Positions 47,806 to 57,697 of a stretch of 64,000 nt of DNA are shown here, piece by piece. The notes below the pieces were generated by a model. It was given only the letters and a program-made list of their open reading frames with translations. It ran no database searches and had not been told where the DNA came from. Both the position numbers and the translations under genes were made by a program. This stretch comes from Xanthostigma xanthostigma (taxonomy: Eukaryota > Arthropoda > Insecta > Raphidioptera > Raphidiidae). Position 1 is the stretch's first letter. Every line of letters starts with the position of its first letter. The stretch covers positions 60,907,901 through 60,971,900 of the forward strand of contig OY754465.1 in NCBI GenBank assembly GCA_963575645.1. Reading direction: 5' to 3'.

Positions 47806-49104
47806 AAGAAAAGAAATTGAAATATTTTTTTATAATTTATTTAAATGTTAAAACGAATAAAATGTATCTAATCTAGATTTTACCATTCCAACCCACAAGT
47901 GGGGAATGGTCTAGTTTAGGTCAAAAATCACTTTTCAAAAATTTTACAATATCTTTCCGTTTTGAGGTTCTTCGAATCCAAAAAACATTTTTGGAAAAAC
48001 TCTGTGCGTCTGTTAGTCTGTGAACACGACACCGCTCAAACGGATGAGCGGATTGAAACCAAATTTTGGGAGGATGGTGGGTATGTAAATATGAAGAGCC
48101 CTATAGTTTTTAGGGAAAATCGGCGCATGCGCAGAAGAGATATATGCTATAACGGATTTTTTATATAATAACGGTATACTTTTAATAACGGCTTATTATT
48201 CTATTTATTTTTTGAAGAAAGTTTCTTTAAACATTTTTTTTTCTAAACTTTATAGTTTCGGAAATATTTGGAAAATAAAAAAAAATCAGCCGCTCTTTTG
48301 TTTTGATTGATCTGTCAGAAATAAACTAGTTCGGCATGCTTTGTTTAATTTTTACATGATGTGGAACATATTATTTAGGTAACCATGGCAACGAATAGTT
48401 AATATTATATAAAATTGTGGACCAATTTTTCTCAGACCAATAATATATTGACAAAAAATAAAAAATAACAAATCAATATAACACAAGATGACGTTTCGAT
48501 CCGGATTTGGATTTTCTTCAGAAATATTTAAAAATATAAAAATTAGTTGATATATTATTGAATACTAGCCATTACTCGGGTTACCTCACGCGATATCAGA
48601 AATTTGATTTTCTTTATTATAATCAAATGTCAACATTTTTGAAGTTGGAATTGTCCCGTCGCCCAATTGGCTGGAATTTTTCGGTTAATGTGATACGAAA
48701 TGTGATAATGAAGGGGTAACAACAATGTATTAAATTTTAGTAGTCTTTATGACCTCTAGTAGCGTCTGCCTCTAGCCGTTCTCTGCTCTAGTCCATATTC
48801 CAAGTAGGTCATGTAGAAAAGTTACTACCGACCATACCGACTACGATAATTTTTAGGTTAGGTCATCTGTCAGATCGAAATGTCACTGCACTTGAACTAT
48901 GACAACATACTTTGTTGTAGTTTTTTTATAAAAATTAATAGGCCACATAAATGATTTAATTGAAATATTAATAATTTTATTTTGTGATTTTAATGTAAAA
49001 CAGTTTTATTTATATAAGTGTTATATTTATGTTTTCATAAAATATTTTACGAAATGACATTGTTCAAATTTTAGAAATTAGGTGATTCATTAAAATTCAA
49101 TAAA
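47806..49104. other. Intergenic, metallopeptidase to GLTP
   Basis: Apart from the poly(A) signal at 47856 and the dispersed repeat 47878-48675, the remaining 430 bp before the GLTP start is A+T-rich, with no identifiable element. Confidence 0.5.
47878..48675 (+). repeat. ACCATTCCAAC repeat, copy 3, with nested insertion
   Basis: Same family as 11433-12025, located between the metallopeptidase and GLTP genes. An extra segment of about 150 bp (roughly 48400-48555) interrupts it relative to copy 2. Confidence 0.6.
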
Positions 49105-51263
49105 ATGTCAACGCGCAATGACAATATCGAAGCAAAACCAATTGAAACTTTTTTCATCAAAACGAATTTATTTTTTCCTGATTTAGAAAATAGTAATATC
49201 GACACAGTACGATTTTTAAATTCCTGTAAAAGCGTTGTTGCTTTAATTGGTATGTTTATATTTTGCACTTTAATTAAGCCACCTTTGTGTTTTAACACGC
49301 TCAAGAAATGTTTTCTTTTTTCAGAAAAATTTGGGACAGCTTTCGCGCCCGTTAAATATGACGTGAATGGAAATATTGAGGTATTAATTTTTTAAACGCC
49401 ACAAACACTAAGGTTATTTGGGCCTAGTTGCAATTCAAATTTTCAGTTTATTATTTTTAATAATAAATTGAAAAACATGCATACTTTTAACAATTCGCGG
49501 AATGGAATCTGGGGGCTTGTATAGAGATTACAACAATGAAATTGATACTAGAGCTGTAAAAGTAACGAGAAATTGTGTACCCGTATGTATTCGTTACTTA
49601 AAGAACCAGTACCCGTTACTTTCATATCGTTACTTTTCATACGACATACAATCGTGTACTAACAGCATCAAGCATGTACCATCGCATCGAGGTGCGTTGC
49701 ATACATGATACGATATGACTTCGTTCGTATAACGTATAACCGCATCAAACGAGTCGAACTGACATGGATACGACAAATGCGAGTAACGAAATGAATTTGT
49801 AAGTAACGATTCGTTACTTCGAGTCAGACGATGTACCCGTTACTCAGTAACGAATACATACGGTTTGTTACAGCTCTAATTGATACACGTTTGGCTATTC
49901 TAAAACCCCATTAACTTTGTTCTAGAAATTGACAAGAAAGTACAATGAATGTCCTGATGAATATAAATATTTACAACAGATGATTTTAACAGAACAGAAG
50001 CAAGGCCTAAATACGGCAACCGATGCCTTAATGTGGTTGAGAAGGTAGATATTGATCGACGTAATTTCAGTGGGTTCTTTCGAATTTTACATTTAAATAT
50101 TGTTTTCAGATCGTTGCAGTTCATTTTACGTTTTTTTGAATGTGTCGTCGAAGATAGCAGCAAAAAAAGTCAAAGTCTAGTACCATTTTTAAAAATCGCT
50201 TACTCCAGTACCTTAGAACGATATCACGGTTGGATGGCAAAGCAGCTGTTCAAAGTAAATCGATGAATCGATCTATTATATTTTATTTGTTATAGCAATG
50301 CGCATAAGTAAAATAGAAATTTGCTGTTATGTATTATTATATTGAATGTTTTGCCGTTAGATTCGTTGCTTGATTTCGCTGCTAGGTTCCAAGCCTGCTG
50401 CGACGCAGGATTTCATGATGGCTTTTATGTATTCGCTTTACACGATGCGCGTTCCGAAGCTGGGTTTAGAGCGCGCGCAGTGACAGTTCTAACGTTAACA
50501 AAAGTGGACATTTATTGTCTCTGAACAGAACACACACTATAACGCCATGTTTGTTTATGACGTTTGTTCACGTGACAAGATACTGTTTTCTGGTTGGTTC
50601 TTGCTAAGTCAGCACAGGATTAAGCAAGAAAAATAGTCCTGGTTCTAATTTTGTAATCACACACGTGAACCTGTAGTGACGTCATTTCCATCCTCGTAGC
50701 CAGCACTAATCCAGCGGCAAAACAAGCCTCGCGTACAGCGACTTTAAAACGCAATTTTTTCCAGACTTTTTATTTTCATGAGGTGTCGAGGGACTAGTTT
50801 TTTTGTACTCTGATTTAAAAACTAGTTTGAACGACCTATAAAAAATTATAGGTCTGTGGTCACCCCGAATTTAAGATTCGTCTGTAATTTGATTTTCTTG
50901 AAGTTTTTTCGGGCGTTTTATGATACAAGATCAGATAACGTATTTTTATATCACCAAAAATGAGAAATTTGATGAAAATCTTAAAAGACAAACTAGCAAA
51001 AAATAGTAATTTAAAATAACAGTAAAATAGAACTTACCACTTTGAAATCGGCAAATTGAAATCAGTTGTACTCGTTTCAGGTAATCTCTCGTATGTGTCC
51101 GACTAGGGCAGAGTTGTTCAAGTTGTTATCGGTAGATGACAGCACAAGTAGTGAGGCAATTCTTCAAGACATTACCGTCTTCAACCGGCGATTAAATACT
51201 TGCATTCAGGAATTATTAATTCTTTATAATAATAACGGTTTAGAGACTGATTACACTGTATAA
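49105..51263 (+). CDS. GLTP: Glycolipid transfer protein (GLTP)
   Basis: Cytosolic carrier that moves glycosphingolipids between membranes. Exons 49105-49249, 49325-49380, 49926-50044, 50110-50254, 51081-51263 give 215 aa (human 209). The glycolipid headgroup site is intact: Asp61, Asn65 and Lys68 (VKYDVNGNIEKL), Trp104 (ALMWLRR) and His146 (RYHGWM) correspond to human Asp48, Asn52, Lys55, Trp96 and His140. It ends ..NNNGLETDYTV. AATAAA overlaps the sequence 3 nt after the stop (51266), so the 3' UTR may be very short. Intron 2 contains a hAT MITE and intron 4 an old dispersed repeat. Confidence 0.92.
49549..49878. mobile_element. hAT-like MITE, AGAGCTGTAA family, GLTP intron 2
   Basis: Ends TAGAGCTGTAA / TTACAGCTCTA with a perfect 8-bp duplication attgatac (49541-49548, 49879-49886). 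Confidence 0.88.
50375..50750. repeat. Diverged copy of the 7545-8320 repeat
   Basis: Located in the last GLTP intron. It shares atgtttgtttatgacgt, cacgtgacaagatactgttt and gcggcaaaacaagcctcg type motifs with the copies near 7.5-8.3 kb. Confidence 0.45.
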
Positions 51264-51643
51264 CAAATAAATATATTTTTATTAAAACGCTTGTGGCTAT
51301 TAATTACAAACTTTAAAAAAATAGAGATTCGGAATTGTAGAAAACAAACAACGTCTTTTGCAAAGTTTCTGATTTAATCAAATAAAACATACAAAAATTG
51401 CACTCCGGGAGTGCCGGCAGAAGTGAAAACTTGAATATTAACGTCTTACGAATTTTCGATCAGGTCACGTGTCCTGACGCGAGTTTAACATTTTTTACTC
51501 ATTACAAAAAAAGTGTACAAAAGTTTTCGTCTTACGAATTTTCGATCAGGTCACAAACAAAAAGTGTACAACGCCGCTAAAGAAGTTTTCACTTCAAAAA
51601 TTGTTTTAAAATTAAAAATAACCTTTACGTTTAGGAATTTGCT
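51264..51643. other. Convergent intergenic, GLTP / mRpL16
   Basis: Includes the GLTP poly(A) signal (51266). The phrase tcttacgaattttcgatcag occurs twice (51444 and 51530), a short direct repeat. Otherwise featureless. Confidence 0.5.
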
Positions 51644-54462
51644 TTAGTTATATTTTCCAAACCATTGTCGATCGATAGGTTTTGTCCACTTTTGGCAACC
51701 CAACATATTATTCTGAACCAAAAATTTAAAATTATATGGGTTTATATTTTCTCTTTCGACCCTTTCTTCATATTCTCTTTTTTTCTGTAAGGTTTCGTAG
51801 GAATATGCTTTTGCTGCAAATGGTAAATTAGCCGCAACAATTTCTAAAAAGCGCTTCACTTCGAAATATTCACAGTATCCTGCGACTTCGACAATAACTC
51901 TTCCGGCTTTAACGGGCGTTACATAATGATCGATAGCACCCTTTCCTCCACCCATTCGCTGCCCTTGTCCCTTTTTAGTGACGGGTTGCCACGGAGGGTC
52001 CACGCGCCAAACTGCAAACATTTTCTTTTCATCTAACTCTCTGTTGATCGTAAGACGAATCATTTCAAAGTGACCCCATTTTAAACGACCTCCACACTCG
52101 GCCTACAACATAAATTATCCACTTTAATTCTGAGTCGCAGAAAGTATTATCAGAAAATATGATCTGACAACGGCTTTCGATTGTGACCACATATTTATCA
52201 ATAATTATAAAGTAAATCGAAATAGATTAGATCAAATCAGAAGACGTGAGGCAAGCCTACAATGGCGTATTTAACAGTTTTATTTGAACAATTACCACTT
52301 TGAAATAACATTTTTCGGTAATTATACACTTTCACGATCACCTGGTTTTTTGGCTCTAGAAAATCGAAAAATACATGGATTTCATTGATCTCGGTCTCAA
52401 AAAGTTCCATTTTACGGCGGATTTATGAAAAAAATTAGTAGAAGTAGCTAAAATAAAAATTTTTTTTCTAAAAAATATTTATTTAATTGACTGTCAATTA
52501 AATATACATTTTTTAGAAAACGCAATTCTATTCAAACAATTAACTATCTAATTCGCATACCCCTTTATCGTTCACCCCGGAATTACAATTCGCATACCCG
52601 TTTAAATGCATAAATTGGAACATTCGTGTAAATGTGATTTAGAATGTGAAATAGAATACATTTTAGGCTGTAAAATACCGAAAAATTAACTTTTTTGAAA
52701 TTTTTTTTTTCAAAATATTCATTTTTTTATGTAGATTGCGAAAAAAAATATACGAACTTGATTCCACGACGTCAGAAACAGTTATAAAGGATTATATGTA
52801 GAAAGTCAATTTTTTTTTGCATTTAAAGTCATGAAACTGTGAGAAATATTGATTTTTTCAATTTTCGTATTTTTTTCCATAAATCCGCCATAAAAACGAA
52901 GATTTAAAAAAAAAATTCATCGAAATCGGATGATTTTTAGATTTTCTAGAGCCAAAAAACCAGGTGACCGCGAAAGTGTATAATTAACCATTTTTCTATG
53001 ATTTTTTGATAAAAAGTTAGTTTGAATAAAATATTTTTAACAAAAAAATTGAACCGACTTCAAAATATGCACTAAAAAGTAAAAAATAATTATTATTGTT
53101 ATTTTTGGAGTCGGTGTCAGCCAAAATGAAATCTATTCCGAGAACTAGAGACATGTAAGATTTAAATTGCTACTTTCGAATTCCGATGTGACACCGACTC
53201 CAAAAATGACAATAATTATTATTTTTTTACTTTTTAGTGCATATTTTGAAGTCGGTTCAATTTTTTTGTTAAAAATATTTTATTTTTCTCTTTTTAGTGT
53301 TAGATAAAGTATTGCAATGGGTAGGCCAAGTATGCGTGCCTTTGAAATTTGAGAGTTTCCCTCGATTTCTACGGATTCCACCATCAGATCCTGACTTGGT
53401 TCCGATGGGACCACCTCGGAAGTGCACTCTTTCGAATAAAAAAAAATTTTGAAAATCGGTCCATAATTGACGGAGAAATCGGTGAACATACATAAAAAAA
53501 AAATATACAGTCGAACATAGAACCTCCTCCTTTTTTGAAAATGATATTTTCCAATGTACTAGATCAGTCATTGTTCTTTTTTTTTTTTTTTGTGAGTGCA
53601 ATCGATTATATGATCACAATCTAGATCATTGTCAAATCAGATTATGTAATACCATTGATTAAAACACTAATTAAATCAATGGTAATATGATTAATATAAA
53701 CAAAACAACATCACTTACGACGACTCCATATTGCTTATGTATGAAAGTGTTATGCAATAATTCCGGTCCTCTTAGCAATCTCAAACGTTTTTGCATTTTC
53801 GGAGGCCTCATCGTGGGCGGGTATTGTGGAACTTTGTCAACAAATTTAAGTCTACGTCTTTCAGGAAACTCCATTTCTACAATAATTTTTGTTTAATTAA
53901 TTGCAATGTAATTGAATTTAACGTGTTGTCCGTACAAAATGTTATTTTATTTATTTTCCAACATGAATTTCTCACTTTTTATGATTAAGTACAATTATTT
54001 CAATGTTACAACAAGAGTCCGATCGAAGGCTAGTTTTATAGACAAAGTCGAATTTTGGTTTTTTCTTGCCTTCGGCCGAAGACGAATGTACTGTATAATT
54101 CTAAAATTGCGATGGTTGATACCCATTATTATACACTAACCGCAATTGCTCAAAAACTGAGAAGTATTTTTCCATTTGTTTTTTTTTTAATACTTATTGT
54201 TTGCAATTTACAAAGTTCTATAAGTCATTTAAATAATAGTATCGCTACTTCGCTTATTTAGTAAATTCATAATAACAAATCAATCTTACTCTCATATTTT
54301 ACAGGAGGTGGAAAATATTTTAAGCCAGCCGTCTGTATCGGCATTAAAGATTTTACACCTAAAAAATTAAAAAAAAATATTATGAATACCGTATAAATTT
54401 AAATAAATCACAGTACAGTATATTTACTCACAAGGGAATTTAAAACATCGTACTGCAAACAT
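51644..54462 (-). CDS. mRpL16: Mitochondrial ribosomal protein L16 (uL16m)
   Basis: Large-subunit protein of the mitoribosome, near the peptidyl-transferase centre. Exons on the minus strand: 54462-54432, 54358-54290, 53876-53719, 52102-51644, giving 238 aa (human 251). The first two exons are short but close exactly in phase: MFAVRCFKFP then ..MPIQTAGLKYFPPPVKYE, the usual targeting region and lead-in of insect L16m. The core has KWGHFEMIRLTINRELDE, RMGGGKGAIDHYVTPVKAGR and LPFAAKAYSYETL, diagnostic of the L16 family. The 1.6-kb last intron contains two large inverted-repeat elements. Divergent from UQCRB with 441 bp between starts, so two mitochondrial genes may be co-regulated. Confidence 0.93.
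52319..52986. mobile_element. Inverted-repeat element in mRpL16 intron 3
   Basis: The ends TAATTATACACTTTC / GAAAGTGTATAATTA are followed inward by matching blocks (CACCTGGTTTTTTGGCTCTA and complement, then the GGCGGATTTATG pair). About 670 bp in total, A+T-rich core without coding potential. Confidence 0.7.
53028..53282. mobile_element. Palindromic element in mRpL16 intron 3
   Basis: Arms of about 90 bp (AAAATATTTTTAACAAAAAA, ATTGAACCGACTTCAAAATA, TTTTTGGAGTCGGTGTCA and complements) around a short spacer. Foldback MITE. Confidence 0.75.
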
Positions 54463-54903
54463 TTTATTTATATTTTCTACTTCTTCAAATTAAACTAATA
54501 TTATACTTTCGTCTTTCAACAAACAAGGTTATGTACACAAAAATGTCTTTTGTGGTTATGTACAACCAGAGTATGGAGCACCCTCTATAAACCAGAGGTA
54601 CAACTACAAACTATCATAGAAAAGGAGCAAACAATTTATAGGCTATAGAAGCTAAGATAGAAGCTGTCGGTTTGTGAGGTTATGTAATAATTATCCAACA
54701 TTATTAGAAATTATTCCACCAGATGATTTCAAATCATTTTTTCAACAATAAAAGTGTAATCAAGTGACAGACAGGCAGCTATTGAAAAATTAATTCAGAG
54801 AAAGTTTTCTGTTCAAATACGGAAGAAAGTGATAAAGCCTTTAATTTTTTCAATAAGAAAATATTGAACACCATAAGTCCAGTTAACAGAATTGATATAA
54901 TCG
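54463..54903. promoter_or_regulatory. Bidirectional promoter region, mRpL16 / UQCRB
   Basis: 441 bp separating the start codons of two nuclear-encoded mitochondrial proteins. No TATA box and no repeat recognised. Contains ttatgtacacaaaa / gttatgtacaacca direct repeats near 54530-54570. Confidence 0.55.
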
Positions 54904-55290
54904 ATGGCTTTTGCGATATTAAAACAAAGTAGACAAAATCTGTGTTCTACAAAGTACATTGGAACCAGAGTTTTTGTCTGTCCAATTTTTACATTCGTAA
55001 AAAAAATCGCATTCCATCTTTCAGGCTTTAATAAGTACGGTCTGCTTTATGATGATTTAATGCGAGAGGATGATCCAGATACAGTGGAGGCTCTTCGACG
55101 ACTCCCTCTTCCGCTGAAAGATGAACGAGTGTATCGACAGATACGAGCAATGCAATTGTCGTTAATGCATACCGTTTTGCCCAAAGATCAATGGACCAAA
55201 TTTGAAAATGACATCAGATATCTTAAACCGTATTTGGACGAAGTGGAACGTGAAAAGCAAGAAATTAAAAAGTGGAAAAATAGTCATTAA
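54904..55290 (+). CDS. UQCRB: Cytochrome bc1 complex subunit 7 (UQCRB/QCR7)
   Basis: Matrix-side subunit of respiratory complex III. The frame from 54904 to 55290 encodes 128 aa. The conserved part starts KKIAFHLSGFNKYGLLYDDL and runs through EALRRLPLPLKDERVYRQIR, VLPKDQWTKFENDIRYLKPY to the charged C-terminus, as in insect UQCR-14. The N-terminus (MAFAILKQSRQNLCSTKYIG..) is about 17 residues longer than usual. A cryptic acceptor (tctttcag|gc) occurs at 55023, so a spliced short form is possible, but the uninterrupted frame already matches the family up to KKIAFHLSG. AATAAA at 55338. Head-to-head with mRpL16. Confidence 0.88.
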   Translation: MAFAILKQSRQNLCSTKYIGTRVFVCPIFTFVKKIAFHLSGFNKYGLLYDDLMREDDPDTVEALRRLPLPLKDERVYRQIRAMQLSLMHTVLPKDQWTKFENDIRYLKPYLDEVEREKQEIKKWKNSH

Positions 55291-55590
55291 CTTTGTAGTT
55301 CATTAATACTTGTTTTTCAAAATGTAATCATTTTCGAAATAAATATCATGAAAAGAAATATAATTTTATTTTACTTGCATTCACAATTTATTGCAGAATA
55401 TTGACATGTTAATTTGATTCAAAATTACTCAGTACCTCCATCATAACAAAATTACATACTGCTTCATCTTGATCAAACAATCATCTTCGACCCAAAATAC
55501 CTTCAGTACAATTAATGAATTCGGCCAAAAACATTCGCCAAAGCTCCATCAAAAATATTATGTTCTTTTAAAATTTTTTACTTTTCTTTT

Positions 55591-56142
55591 GACGTGATAA
55601 CGTCTTATAAATTGATGAATCACCAATCTTATAAATTGATAAAACACCGGCTGCGTGCACGAAAAAGTGTAACGTTCCGCCTGACCCTGTGCGTGCTTTT
55701 CTCGAAAACGGCCCTAAAGATTTGGATGAAATTTACTGAAAAGGGATGTTGGGGGGGCAAAAAATCGTTTTAGCTAGGCCTCATCTCTCGAAAAAATCGT
55801 TTTCATACAAATTTTATCATTATAAAAATCAATTTTTTGACGTATGAAAATACTTAAATATTGTAAGTAGGTTTTGGAATTTTATATAAACAATGAAACA
55901 ATTGTTTTCAAAATATTATGACAGTTAATCTTTGAGACTTAAAATAAATACGAAAGAAAGAAAGTTAAAAAAAACAATTATATTATAGGTGGTGAGTAAT
56001 TTTAATAAATAAAATTAACCTAAATTTGAAGCAAAAGATGCAATATCATAGATTCGAATTATTATATAAATTTAGGTTATGTATTACGGAATACGTTATC
56101 ACGTAAAACTATCGTCCGTAAACCGACTTTACAGACAACCAA
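55591..56142 (+). mobile_element. T-tract element copy D, intergenic
   Basis: Starts GACGTGATAACGTC after CTTTTCTTTT and ends ..CTTTACAGACAACCAA followed by 11 T. Its enlarged interior parallels copy B (ATCACCAAT.TTATAAATTG). A ctttatacag acceptor-like motif and a 100-codon open frame follow within 15 nt, so it may also abut an exon of an unrecognised gene. Confidence 0.8.
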
Positions 56143-56742
56143 TTTTTTTTTTTGCTTTATACAGTTCCTTCCTTCAAAAGTGAAAAAAAAACTACTTACG
56201 CTGAAAAAATCACATCCAGTGTGTGTTTTAAAATTTTTAACGAAATATTTTTTTGTAATATCTATAGGCATTTGAGGGAAAATAAAAACTTCAAAATTAA
56301 AAACATTAATATTTTTATTATTAATTTTATATTTATTAAAACTGATGAAGAACAAATGCGTAACTTTAGCACCACTTATAATTTGTACATAAAATTTAGC
56401 TCCAATAAATTTAATATTTTTCCCGATCTTAAAAACAATATGCATGGTGCTAAAGTAACAAAACACTGAAGAAAATACTTTCTTCACGTAGATCATATAC
56501 AGGTAAATATCAGTCTTATTAAACTAGAAATATAACTAATACAACCATTATCACTGTTATTATTGTGCTATTTTCTGGAAAGGGATAAAAATGACACAAA
56601 TAATTTTATTTGTATCTTTAATTTTTAGCGGGAATTTGAGCTACTCAAATGCTGCTTTAAACATATACTAAATAACAGCGAATATAATTCTAGTATTTAT
56701 ATTGATAACAGTATATTCCTTTGAAAACGGGGGCGTTTCTAG

Positions 56743-57138
56743 CAACGGCGGATCCAGGGGGGGGGGGGTCATGACCCCCCCTGAGCTGGTTCCAGGACTT
56801 AGGTGGACCACTAATTGAACATAATGATTTTATTTATATATTTTGTCACCATACAGATTTTATGTAACTACATACCTTCAATATTTAATTAATTTAATAT
56901 AATAGCTTTGTATGATGGCAAACGTTTGGGAACGAACGCATCGAAAATTTGAATTTTACCGCGCCACACTTGCGCGCGCTTGTCGACTACGTAACGTCTA
57001 GCTAGACCTAACCTCAATCGGAATCGGAACGACTAAACTTCAAATCATTATCATAACATAGTTCTAAGTTAAAAAACTAAAATTTCTTGACAACGACTAT
57101 GTGACCCCCTCCTGGCGCCAAAGCTGGATCCGCCCTTG
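56743..57138. mobile_element. hAT-like MITE with GGCGGATCCAG ends
   Basis: Inverted ends CAACGGCGGATCCAG / CTGGATCCGCCCTTG. Flanks gtttctag (56735-56742) and gtttctcg (57139-57146) match at 7 of 8 bases. Confidence 0.7.
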
Positions 57139-57697
57139 GTTTCTCGTTATAACATAATTTCAAAATGATAAAAATTTGTGACAACATAACCAAAATGTTT
57201 TCCAAAAAAAAAACAAAAAAAATATTGCCGCCGTTTTTTTATAGTAGTAAAATATTAAAATAAAACAGTTGAAAAAATACAACAGTCCAGTTATTTTTCA
57301 TAGCCATCTTCACTGTAGTTGAAACAAATGACTGACGTCAACAACTGTTTCATATATAATTTTGTCTACTGAAATTTTCACTCTTTCGGTAAATTCAAAT
57401 GGCACTAACATTTTGTTAATATTATGTTATTTTGTATAACAATTTAAACACTGAAATAATGTAAATTGTAAAATCCAATTATCAAAATATCTATTTTAAT
57501 TAGCAAAATTATTATGACTTAAAATATGTATGTGTATAACAAAGGCATATTTTTCACAACAAATGGCTTGTTTTCTACCTCTCATTTTTGTAAAAAAAAT
57601 ATTATTTTATTAAATTTGTATCGATGACAAAAAAAAAAAACAAACAAACAAAATCAGTAGATTCAGATCAAATCAGAAAAAAATAGATGTTTCACAT

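Larger units (their letters stand above)
55291..57697. other. Intergenic UQCRB / MICAL-like
   Basis: Holds T-tract element copy D, a hAT MITE (56743-57138) and the 3' ends of both flanking genes (UQCRB AATAAA 55338; MICAL-like minus-strand AATAAA 57611-57606). A plus-strand frame, 56152-56469, stays open for about 100 codons (..KTDEEQMRNFSTTYNLYIKF..) after an acceptor-like ctttatacag. I do not recognise it. Minus-strand sequence near 55560-55420 reads ELWRMFLAEFINCTEGILGR then a stop and more open frame, resembling a decayed exon. Confidence 0.4.

Noticed and set aside
49071-49304. 77-codon minus-strand ORF
   Set aside because: Antisense to GLTP exon 1 and intron 1; the GLTP family match decides the strand.
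55420-55560. Minus-strand exon-like frame ELWRMFLAEF..
   Set aside because: Interrupted by an in-frame TGA and lacking clear splice sites; at most a decayed exon, too weak to call.
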